Source: Butyrivibrio sp. (lineage in GTDB: Bacteria; Bacillota; Clostridia; Lachnospirales; Lachnospiraceae). From it: a DNA stretch of 64,000 nucleotides. Below the pieces are notes generated by a model that had not been told where the DNA came from, did not search any database, and was given only the letters and a program-made list of their open reading frames with translations. The position numbers were made by a program, and so were the translations under genes. Shown piece by piece: positions 53,771 through 61,779 of this stretch. Location of the stretch: assembly GCA_024694565.1 (NCBI GenBank), contig JAILJR010000192.1, positions 17,016 to 81,015 of the forward strand, in the 5' to 3' direction. How positions within the stretch are numbered: the stretch's first letter is position 1; every line of letters begins with the position of its first letter.

Positions 53771-54979
53771 CTACGTTTCCGGCTCCTCATAGCTTAGATC
53801 CGTATACATCAGTATCGAGAACACCGCGCATCCCAGATCGCGTACAGCATGGCATTCCATAAGCCCGAATACCACAATCATTGCGCAGATAACCCCAAGT
53901 GTAAATCTGCGGTTTTTGTATAACCTGTACCTTACCTGAATCTGGCACGCCAGATACGGCAGCAATATCGCAAACCCATTCGCCATAAAGAGCATGACAT
54001 ACAGATTGTCAGGCTCCCACCCGTACGCACTGTACCAGCGCTCTCCGCCTGTTCCAACCAGCCAGCTCCAGTTCTCTATGACAGGCTCCTCGGAATACCT
54101 CACGGGGAGCTGCAGTCCTGTGGCCTCAAGGGCAACAGCAGCTATCCTGAATCTGCTTATCATGGTCGAATAGGGATTGCCATGACCGAGGAATATTACA
54201 AGCAGCGCTCCTGCCAGAGTTATCAGAACGCCATATATCGGCATACCGATAAAGACAGCCAGTATCCTTTCCTGAAGCTTCTTTGCCCAGCCTGTCTTTA
54301 CCCGCATCATCACATCGTCCAGCATCATGATGAGGCAGGTTCCGACTCCGATTATTGCAGAGGTATTGCTTCCTGTGAGAAGCCAGAAAAATACCGTGAG
54401 CAGCATAAGCAGAATGTGCACCCACATCCTGTACTTTTTGTCCCTCGTAAGATAGATTATTGCAAAGGTCACAAACAGAAAATACATCATGAAAAAGTTG
54501 TGGTGGGGAAATCCCAGAAACTGCATGTCTGCAATAAGGCGTGTCTCATCCGTCTCTGTAATGTTCGGAATAAGACCGAGCGCTGAGAGTGAAGCAATGA
54601 TAATAAGCGTGGGCAGCGCAGAGCAGACGTATGCCTTAGCCACATCCGTAAACCTTGTGTTAAAAAACGCAAGCATTGGAATGACCATAAAAGTAAAATC
54701 ATAAAGTCCGTTGTTTTTCGCCCAATAGGCAGCCACAAGCAGGAGCATTCCAATGATGGCCTTCGTCCTTGATTTCTCAAAGAAAAGGAAAAGCTTGACC
54801 ACAGCGATCACCAAAAGCACAACGTAAACCCAGTTGCTGGAGATCATAACACTTCCCCACAGCACATAGGTTGCGCTCATGACAATCGACTCTGATACAA
54901 TAAAGCAATATAAGACAAGTGAGATCAAATCAAGCCCTACCACCAGCCGGCTCAGAAGCTTGTTATTTAGCATATTCAT
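53771..54979 (-). CDS. Wzy-polymerase/O-antigen-ligase-like membrane protein
   Basis: A 402-residue polytopic protein with about ten membrane segments and a long outer loop (about 270-330, containing NWSWLVGTGGERWYSAYG), typical of Wzy and WaaL-type polymerases or ligases. LLTGSNTSAIIG resembles the Wzy/WaaL 'TGSR' region. ATG at 54979 has GAGGG about 7 nt upstream; TTG at 54985 is less likely. Overlaps the upstream gene by 17 bp. A Wzy-like protein next to a PHPT suggests a second, polymerase-dependent glycan; no Wzx flippase is seen. Confidence 0.7.
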   Translation of the reverse strand: MNMLNNKLLSRLVVGLDLISLVLYCFIVSESIVMSATYVLWGSVMISSNWVYVVLLVIAVVKLFLFFEKSRTKAIIGMLLLVAAYWAKNNGLYDFTFMVIPMLAFFNTRFTDVAKAYVCSALPTLIIIASLSALGLIPNITETDETRLIADMQFLGFPHHNFFMMYFLFVTFAIIYLTRDKKYRMWVHILLMLLTVFFWLLTGSNTSAIIGVGTCLIMMLDDVMMRVKTGWAKKLQERILAVFIGMPIYGVLITLAGALLVIFLGHGNPYSTMISRFRIAAVALEATGLQLPVRYSEEPVIENWSWLVGTGGERWYSAYGWEPDNLYVMLFMANGFAILLPYLACQIQVRYRLYKNRRFTLGVICAMIVVFGLMECHAVRDLGCAVFSILMYTDLSYEEPET

Positions 54980-56072
54980 ATTCAACCCTCGTTATTACCG
55001 GCACTTCCTCGCCATCCTCAATAAAGCCTGTGAATACAAAAAGATCATATACCTTTCCCTTTTCCACCTTCACATCCGAGACGTCAAGCCTGTATCCGCC
55101 CTTTCCCACAAGCTCCATCTCATTGCTCTGCTTTGTTGCAAGCTCTACACCCTGTTCATCCTGGAAGGATACAACAAACAGCGCAGTGTTATCATAATAA
55201 TCCGGAAGATAGACCCTTATGCCCTTAAGCTTGTCCCTGGGCATAACAAACTCCTCCACATAGCTTGAATGCTGATAGAGCTTGAAGCCCTCCGCCAGCT
55301 CCTCCGACTTGTTGTCAATGATCTCAATACTGGCAATATTTACAGCGCTTACTATTCCAATCACAAGTGAAACGAGCGCAAATGCTCCTGCAATGATCAG
55401 GTTCCTGCCGGAAGGTATCTGCACGTCATCTGCCGGTTTTCTGCCCATCCTCCTGCTGAATATCAGAAGCATGATGGTGCAGTAAACACAGGTGACCGGG
55501 ATCCAGTAAACAAATGCATCCGAAACAGACACACACAGCGGAACAAAACACAGCATCTTTCCTGCAAGAGCTTCCTCATCTCCGTCCCGCAGCACCTCTA
55601 TACCTTCATCAGCAGACAAAAGAGTCCTGAAATTCCTCTCACCGATTCCCCTCGTGCTGAGCTCAATGAAGTACATATCAGCCGCCTCGATCATCCCCTG
55701 CTCTTTATTCATGGCAAAGTCAATCGGTTTGCTCTCTGCAACATTTTTTATGTTGTCACCTGAGATCTCGCCGCTGACGTATATTTCCCCCGTGTCCTCG
55801 TTACCGATCGTGACTACAACATCGCCGTAGTCCACCGCTCTGTCGGCAAAAATCCAGAGCCTTGCCCCTGCAAGCCTCTTAGCCGTAAAGCTCTGATGTA
55901 ATGGGATCTCAGAGAGATACACACTTCGAAGACCTATCGAAGGCCGCTCCGTCATGGCATTGTAATGCCATGACCGCGTACTTACAAAGGCCACTATCGT
56001 AAAGATCACATAAAAAATAGTCAGCGCTCCGGCTGCAATCAGTCTGTAGTTGTAACGTTTAGGCTGTGACAT
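54963..56072 (-). CDS. Two-pass/three-pass membrane protein with duplicated extracytoplasmic beta domain
   Basis: Not recognised. A 369-residue protein with a membrane helix near the N-terminus (about 12-32), then a beta-rich outer domain (about 45-165), a pair of helices (about 180-205 and 222-245), and a second beta-rich outer domain (about 255-369). The two domains seem related (SFTAKRLAGARLWIF versus FVMPRDKLKGIRVYL, each followed by a D/G-rich strand), implying internal duplication. It overlaps and is coupled to the Wzy-like gene, so it may bind sugar or regulate chain growth (inference). ATG with AGGGA upstream. Confidence 0.62.
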   Translation of the reverse strand: MSQPKRYNYRLIAAGALTIFYVIFTIVAFVSTRSWHYNAMTERPSIGLRSVYLSEIPLHQSFTAKRLAGARLWIFADRAVDYGDVVVTIGNEDTGEIYVSGEISGDNIKNVAESKPIDFAMNKEQGMIEAADMYFIELSTRGIGERNFRTLLSADEGIEVLRDGDEEALAGKMLCFVPLCVSVSDAFVYWIPVTCVYCTIMLLIFSRRMGRKPADDVQIPSGRNLIIAGAFALVSLVIGIVSAVNIASIEIIDNKSEELAEGFKLYQHSSYVEEFVMPRDKLKGIRVYLPDYYDNTALFVVSFQDEQGVELATKQSNEMELVGKGGYRLDVSDVKVEKGKVYDLFVFTGFIEDGEEVPVITRVEYEYAK

Positions 56073-56121
56073 ATCTGATTCCCTGTGTGTTTTGGTCTAT
56101 ACCCCTGCAATAGTTCTTTTC

Positions 56122-56127
56122 ATTATA
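56122..56127 (-). promoter_or_regulatory. Possible -10 box for the duplicated-domain protein gene
   Basis: Perfect TATAAT on the minus strand about 50 nt before the ATG at 56072, within an AT-rich 138-bp gap; the -35 is weak (TTCCTT at 17 nt), so it may need an activator. Confidence 0.4.
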
Positions 56128-56210
56128 ATCTAGCGCAAAAATAAAAGGAAGCGAAATGACTAATTTTATTTTATGTCCGGTTCTTCGAAAATGACAATAA
56201 AGCTGTCCCT

Positions 56211-57296
56211 TCAATATCCCCAGTTCAGGAAATACTCGCGTTCCTTATTTAATACGTCGTCCACGTTCTCTTTTGTAAGGCGCCCGTTTCCTTTGGCTAT
56301 GTTATCAAGTATGAACGAGTAGATCCAGTCGCCGTAGTGAACCGTGTCGTAGTAGTTCTTCTTATCCTCAAGTATCTGAGTATTATCGTTGAAATCATAC
56401 AGCTCAATATTGGGCTCATCAAGCAGCAGCTTAACAGCAAGCTTCTCTGCCTCCAGGGTCTTTCTTAGAGTCCCGTCGTGATAGAGCTCCTCATAGAACC
56501 AGATACTGCTTGGCGGAATAAAATAAATAAAGCGCGTTCCGGGATATTTGCGTGTTATATCCAGGATGTTTGAATTTATGTTGTCACGCACCATGTTTAT
56601 TTCTTCATCAGTGAGCGGGGGCTGCTCAATGACATATCCCTGATGCTGCGTTATCTCCTCTGTCCAGTCCTGATTCAGCTCCTGCCTTTCGGCCTGCGGC
56701 TTATCGATGTACCCAGGTCTGTCCAGGCTCTCGACACCGCCCTCTCTTCCCTGGAGCCTTGCCTCTATCATTGGATAGCAGTAATTGAACACCACATCCT
56801 TGTTGAGCACGTACTTAATATCATCAAAAATATTGTCGTTGTAAAGATAAGTGGGATAATCGCTTATATCGGACCTCCTGTGGTCCTTGTCCTGGATAAG
56901 CTTCTGAAGCGTTAAGTTTGTCAGCACCAGCTTAGTATCCGGGTGGCTTGCAAGCCCCCTGTCAAGTCCCTCTGCCATCTCCTTGTAGGTACCGCCTGAA
57001 TAGATTATCTTCTCAGCGTCCATTCCAAAGAGCCTGTCAAACTCAGTGACGGAAAAGCCGGCGCTCAGCGATACACCCAGTATCAGCGAGTCATAGTCAA
57101 AGTTTCTCGCCACGCCGTCGTCAAAATACCTCTCGACCGTATCCGGTCTCTTGTAGTAGTACTCGGGGAGCGGCGGATGAAAATGGAAAAAGGGATCCAG
57201 ATACACCACCAGCGCAGCATGCAAAAAGAGCACCACAAATATGATTATGAAAAAAATGCCCAGCTGGGCTTTTGCTTTTTTCATCAAAGTCACCAT
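56211..57296 (-). CDS. Anchored SGNH-like MBOAT partner
   Basis: A 361-residue protein with one N-terminal membrane helix (about 12-33) followed by YLDPFFHFHPPLP, the same motif as in the protein at 29536. Seen: LILGVSLSAGF (block I-like, Ser present but Gly-Val-Ser rather than Gly-Ser-Ser/GDS), and YYDTVHYGD late (Asp-His). Begins within the stop codon of the MBOAT gene (TGATG), so the pair is co-translated. Expected role: placing the acyl group delivered by MBOAT. Confidence 0.75.
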   Translation of the reverse strand: MVTLMKKAKAQLGIFFIIIFVVLFLHAALVVYLDPFFHFHPPLPEYYYKRPDTVERYFDDGVARNFDYDSLILGVSLSAGFSVTEFDRLFGMDAEKIIYSGGTYKEMAEGLDRGLASHPDTKLVLTNLTLQKLIQDKDHRRSDISDYPTYLYNDNIFDDIKYVLNKDVVFNYCYPMIEARLQGREGGVESLDRPGYIDKPQAERQELNQDWTEEITQHQGYVIEQPPLTDEEINMVRDNINSNILDITRKYPGTRFIYFIPPSSIWFYEELYHDGTLRKTLEAEKLAVKLLLDEPNIELYDFNDNTQILEDKKNYYDTVHYGDWIYSFILDNIAKGNGRLTKENVDDVLNKEREYFLNWGY

Positions 57297-58738
57297 CAGA
57301 AATTAAAGTAGATAAAGACGGATACCCCGCCAAGTGAAATGATCGAATAACACACAAGAAACGCTGTGCAGACTGTCGTTGACAGCTTCGGCGTAAATTC
57401 CCTCTCGTAGTTGTTCCTGTGATTCAGGCATATACAGAAGCCAAGTATAAGGAAAAAGGCCACCCAGAAAGCTGGCAGTTTTTCAATAAGGCCTCCGATA
57501 TGAAGCATGTCCTTTACAAAATCCATCTCCGGCAGGTTGTAGCTCTCTATTATCTGGCTGCTGAGCGACATGTTCTCCATCCTGAACATCCTCGCCATGA
57601 GCGTCAGGCACTGAGAGACGCTGTCTGACCTGAAAAGAATGAGCGTCAGGCAGAAGCCAAAAAAGGTCAGAAACCACTGAAAGGCCACATGCAGCTTTTT
57701 ATACCACTTGTCCATCAGCCTTGTCAGAAGAAATACCGTTCCCTGAACAACTCCCCATAAAATGAAGGTCCAGTTGGCGCCGTGCCAGATGCCGCTTACA
57801 AGAAAAACAATGAAGGTATTTATATAAGTCCTCACCTTGCCCTTCCTGCTTCCGCCAAGGGGAAAGAACACGTACTGACGCAGAAACCTTGTAAGAGTCA
57901 GATGCCATCTGTCCCAGAGTTCAGGAAAGGACAGCGCCTTATAGGGCGAATTGAAGTTCATGGGTATAACAATATTGAACATCCTGCCTATTCCGGTCGC
58001 CATATCGCTGTAGGCACTGAAGTCAAAATACAGCTGAAATGCATAGGACAGCATCGCAATGAAAACGTCCATGGCAGTAAGCTCTGCCACATTCCCCCAT
58101 GCCCAGGTTACACTTCTTGCGAAGACATCTGCCAGAAGCACCTTCTTGGACAGGCCAAGTCCGAACATAACCGCTCCCGAGTACAGGTTATCAGTGTTGA
58201 TACTTTTTTTGCTCTTGTCGCGAAACTGAGGTATCAGCTCGGAATGCATCACGATAGGTCCTGCGATAAGCTGAGGAAAATAAACTACAAACAGGGCGTA
58301 CTCGATAAAGCCGTAGTCCTTTGTCTCCCCCCTGAAGGAGTCCACCAGAAAGGATATCTGCTGAAAGGTAAAAAAGCTGATTCCCAGGGGAAGCACAATG
58401 TTTGTAAGGACAAAATCCGTTCCGAACAGGGCGTTGATGTTTTCCTTGAAGAAGTTGAAATACTTGTAGTAAAAGATAACCGCGATGTTCGCAAGGACAC
58501 CGACTGTCAGCACCGGTCTGCTCTTTCTTTTCATCAGAAGCTTTGAGAACAGATAGTTAAAAACAACACTTCCGCAGATGATAAAAAGGTACCATGGGTT
58601 GAAGTAGCCGTAGAACCACAGTGACATTCCGATGAGGAAAAGCTGCGCTGCCTTGTCATTTAGTTTTGCCAGTAAGAAGTACCCCGCCAGCACTACCGGC
58701 AGGAATACAAAAACAAAAATGTATGAATTAAAAAGCAT
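57296..58738 (-). CDS. MBOAT O-acyltransferase
   Basis: A 480-residue MBOAT protein. Seen: FNSYIFVFVFLPVVLAGYFLL, YFDFSAYSDMATGIGRM, NFNSPYKALSFPELWDRWHLTL, and the catalytic-His block VSGIWHGANWTF followed by GVVQG. Length normal. ATG with AGGAGTC upstream. It is followed by its SGNH-like partner with one base overlap and preceded by a second MBOAT 11 bp away, an unusual pair of adjacent acyltransferases. Confidence 0.93.
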   Translation of the reverse strand: MLFNSYIFVFVFLPVVLAGYFLLAKLNDKAAQLFLIGMSLWFYGYFNPWYLFIICGSVVFNYLFSKLLMKRKSRPVLTVGVLANIAVIFYYKYFNFFKENINALFGTDFVLTNIVLPLGISFFTFQQISFLVDSFRGETKDYGFIEYALFVVYFPQLIAGPIVMHSELIPQFRDKSKKSINTDNLYSGAVMFGLGLSKKVLLADVFARSVTWAWGNVAELTAMDVFIAMLSYAFQLYFDFSAYSDMATGIGRMFNIVIPMNFNSPYKALSFPELWDRWHLTLTRFLRQYVFFPLGGSRKGKVRTYINTFIVFLVSGIWHGANWTFILWGVVQGTVFLLTRLMDKWYKKLHVAFQWFLTFFGFCLTLILFRSDSVSQCLTLMARMFRMENMSLSSQIIESYNLPEMDFVKDMLHIGGLIEKLPAFWVAFFLILGFCICLNHRNNYEREFTPKLSTTVCTAFLVCYSIISLGGVSVFIYFNF

Positions 58739-58749
58739 CAGGTCGACTC

Positions 58750-60225
58750 CTAGAACTGGAAGTAGATAAACTGCTCTGAATTAAAGCCCGGGCCATACTG
58801 TCCAAACACAATTGTCATCATAACTATCACGAGCATGAACAGTATCCTGAAGCCGACGAACTGCGTGGATATCCACTTATCAAACGTCAGTCCCTGCCTC
58901 ACCCTGATAAAGTCCATAACAAGAAGTATCATGACAGATGTCACGATGATCCACATCTCCATCACATCCAGTCCGTAGTTATAAATCTCTCCTGTGGAGA
59001 GCACCCAGAAATCAGGCCTTGTAAATAACCTCCTGATAAAGGTGAAGGCCTGCGGAAAGGTATTTGCCCTGAAAAATATCGCCGAGAGATCAAATAAAAA
59101 CAGCATCATCAGATTCCTGCAGAACATGAAACCTACAGAAGACTTGTCAACTCCAAGCTGCTCTTCCACCCTGTGCCAGTAGGGCCTTATGATATTTTCA
59201 ATCACGATTATGAGTCCCTGGCTGGCTCCCCAGAAGACGTAGGTCCAGCTTGCACCGTGCCACAGGCCGCTTAGGAGGAAGATGATAAAGAGGTTGAAAT
59301 ACTTCCTCACTATGCCCTTCCTGCTGCCGCCCAGCGGAATATATACGTAGTCGCGAAACCAGGATGAAAGTGAGATATGCCATCTGCGCCATACATCAGT
59401 TATTGAAGTTGCAAAAAACGGCGCATCAAAGTTCTCCATAAGAGTGATGCCCATCATCCTCGCAACACCTATTGCAATTGTAGAATAGCTTCCAAAGTCG
59501 CAGTAGATCTGAATGGGAAAGCCGATAAAGGCCATGAACAGTCCGACAGTACCGTAGAGGTTGACATTTGAGTAGATCGAATCCACGAGGATCGCCAGTC
59601 TGTCAGCAATGACTATCTTCATGAACATTCCGTAGGCAACAAGTATAAGTCCGTCTCTTACACCCTTTCCGGTTATCATCTCATGTCTTGGCTTCTGCCT
59701 GAGCTCTTTTAACTGATGAAGAAGATTGCCGCTCCTCTCAATGGGGCCGGCAACCAGCTGCGGAAAGAAGGACACAAAGAGGGCATAGATCATGAAGTTG
59801 TGCTCAACCTTTGTCTTGCCCCTGTAGCAGTCGATGGTGTAGCCAAGGGCCTGGAAGGTGTAAAAAGAAATACCTACAGGCAGGATGATATTGAAGTGCC
59901 TTGGAGCCGTTCTTGTAAAAAAGGCTATGGTGTCCATCGTAAAATTGAGGTACTTAAAGACAAACAAAAGGCCCAGATTAAGCACTATACACAGCACCAT
60001 TGACAGCTTTTTGTACCTTCCGTCTGCTTTCTCCATCATAATGGCAGACAGATAGGTTATGACCGTTGATCCCACTATAAGCACAATGTATTTGGGCTCC
60101 CAGCACATGTAAAAGAAATAGCTGCAGATGAGCAGCCACCACTGCCGAAGGCTCTTTGGTATGATCCAAAGCACGATCATCACTATTGGTAAAAAGATCA
60201 GAAAGTCTAAACTGTTAAATAACAC
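58750..60225 (-). CDS. MBOAT O-acyltransferase
   Basis: A 491-residue MBOAT protein. Seen: FNSLDFLIFLPIVM, FCDFGSYSTIAIGVARM-like region (YCDFGSYS), NFDAPFFATSITDVWRRWHISL, and LSGLWHGASWTYVFWG. Length normal. Start GTG with a weak GAGAAGT site, 19 bp after the SGNH-like gene at 60245; that protein is its likely partner. A different MBOAT (57296) follows 11 bp downstream, so two acyl modifications may be made. Confidence 0.93.
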   Translation of the reverse strand: MLFNSLDFLIFLPIVMIVLWIIPKSLRQWWLLICSYFFYMCWEPKYIVLIVGSTVITYLSAIMMEKADGRYKKLSMVLCIVLNLGLLFVFKYLNFTMDTIAFFTRTAPRHFNIILPVGISFYTFQALGYTIDCYRGKTKVEHNFMIYALFVSFFPQLVAGPIERSGNLLHQLKELRQKPRHEMITGKGVRDGLILVAYGMFMKIVIADRLAILVDSIYSNVNLYGTVGLFMAFIGFPIQIYCDFGSYSTIAIGVARMMGITLMENFDAPFFATSITDVWRRWHISLSSWFRDYVYIPLGGSRKGIVRKYFNLFIIFLLSGLWHGASWTYVFWGASQGLIIVIENIIRPYWHRVEEQLGVDKSSVGFMFCRNLMMLFLFDLSAIFFRANTFPQAFTFIRRLFTRPDFWVLSTGEIYNYGLDVMEMWIIVTSVMILLVMDFIRVRQGLTFDKWISTQFVGFRILFMLVIVMMTIVFGQYGPGFNSEQFIYFQF

Positions 60226-60244
60226 TTCTCAAAAATCCCTTCTA

Positions 60245-61690
60245 TCACTCATCAAAGGAAACGTGCTCTGCCTGCGTTCCCAGATAAACATCAGTGTAAA
60301 TCCCATCAATTCCGCGGCGCAGCGACTTGTCATATACAATGACGGTCAGACCGTTAACCCCTGATGAATAGTCCCTGTCAGCAAGGATGGTATGGCAGAA
60401 CTCATCCTTTGCGGTCTTGTAGATATTCAGCTCAGCCCTCTCTCCCATATCCATATGGAGGGCATAGACATCCTTGTTGTCGGAAGATGCGACAACCTGT
60501 CCGTTTTCCACAACAAAAGCACCGCCCCTCTCATAGGCAGCATCATCTATCCCCAGGGGAGCAAGCTCATCTGCAAAGGTCCCCTCGCCGAGGGCATCAT
60601 AATTTCCGTCAAGAACTACAATAGTTGTATACCTGTCCCCGTATTCGGAAACCGCATCCAGGTAGTCACTTGTCTCAGTGATCTGCCTTAATCTGTACAT
60701 ATCACCTCTGTCCGCAAGATACTTCACCTGGAGATCCCAGTTCTCGTACCCTTCCTGTGACCTTCTGTCCGGAATATCAAAGTTTTCCACAATGTAATCC
60801 CTGAGGGCAGCTGTTACCTTGTTGGAGCCAACATCGTTGAGATGGTCAGTGTCACGAAGGTCATTCTCAAAGTCAATCCCATACTTCTCATACTCATGAT
60901 TGAAGGCAAGATAAGGGTAGCCCTGCTCCTCAACATAATCCCTTACGCTGTTCTGGCGGGCCATATTCTCCTCGTCCATCGTGCAGGGCGCATTAAAAAA
61001 GACAAGTGAAACGCCATTGTCTTTGCATGTCTTTATGATCCTGTCGATGTAACCGAGGTCATAATCTGATAGCTCTGCGCGCTCCGTTGTCATTACAGGA
61101 ACTTCAACGGGGAAAACCGTGTCATCGCCGCGGTAGCCCCTTATGTAGGGTTCTTCATTAATAAAGTCGCTTCGTGTGAGCTCCCTGTATCTGGAATGTA
61201 CAATAGGGAGCCTGAAGAGAAGCTCCTCAACCTGCTCCCTGCCTATGCCGAAGTTCCTGGCAAGCTCAAAGACGTAGGATACAAAGCGCGTCGAAAACTT
61301 TGATGTGAGGGAAGATCTGTACACGGCATCCAGCGCAAACTCACTTCTTCCGAACAGATATGTCTCGACCAGAGCCACCTTGGGCTTATTATTTGCAATT
61401 GACTCCTGTATAAAGTAGTAGGTTCCGTCGACCTGCTGACCGCCTGCGGAAAGGGTGTAGCTCGCGATGCCATTCTCCTCCCACAGAAGTCCGTTATTTA
61501 CCGTACAGGCTGCATGTGAGCTTCCGTAAATTATCACGTCTATAGGAACTTTGGCAGCATAGAAGTTGTCCATTCCTCCGCCGCTTCCGACGTTTTTGTA
61601 GCGGACGGCACTATAAAAGGAGGCGACAGCAATAGCCAGCGCCACAAAAAACACAACAAGTTCAGTTAAATAAGGATGTTTTTTTATCAT
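60245..61690 (-). CDS. SGNH acyltransferase/esterase-like protein with extra C-terminal domain
   Basis: A 481-residue protein: one N-terminal membrane helix (about 10-28), an SGNH-like domain with DVIIYGSSHAACTV (serine) and DTDHLNDVGSNK (Asp-His), then an additional roughly 140-residue C-terminal part (about 335-481) with VVLDGNYDALGEG and LTVIVYDKSLRRG, perhaps a sugar- or substrate-binding domain. It lies directly upstream of an MBOAT gene, as in O-acetylation pairs. The ATG has no recognisable ribosome site, while a promoter -10 lies only 9 nt upstream, so a leaderless message is possible. Confidence 0.75.
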   Translation of the reverse strand: MIKKHPYLTELVVFFVALAIAVASFYSAVRYKNVGSGGGMDNFYAAKVPIDVIIYGSSHAACTVNNGLLWEENGIASYTLSAGGQQVDGTYYFIQESIANNKPKVALVETYLFGRSEFALDAVYRSSLTSKFSTRFVSYVFELARNFGIGREQVEELLFRLPIVHSRYRELTRSDFINEEPYIRGYRGDDTVFPVEVPVMTTERAELSDYDLGYIDRIIKTCKDNGVSLVFFNAPCTMDEENMARQNSVRDYVEEQGYPYLAFNHEYEKYGIDFENDLRDTDHLNDVGSNKVTAALRDYIVENFDIPDRRSQEGYENWDLQVKYLADRGDMYRLRQITETSDYLDAVSEYGDRYTTIVVLDGNYDALGEGTFADELAPLGIDDAAYERGGAFVVENGQVVASSDNKDVYALHMDMGERAELNIYKTAKDEFCHTILADRDYSSGVNGLTVIVYDKSLRRGIDGIYTDVYLGTQAEHVSFDE

Positions 61691-61699
61691 AATTATCTG

Positions 61700-61727
61700 A
61701 TTCTATCACAAATAAATAAAAGTACAA
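61700..61727 (-). promoter_or_regulatory. Promoter with -10 close to the SGNH-like start codon
   Basis: Minus strand TTGTAC, 16-nt spacer, extended -10 TGATAGAAT ending 9 nt before ATG 61690; predicted transcript start lies 2-3 nt before the ATG. Confidence 0.5.
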
Positions 61728-61779
61728 CTACTAATTGGAGGTGGGACGGTTATGGTTTCCGACTATGGCAGAGCTGGCT

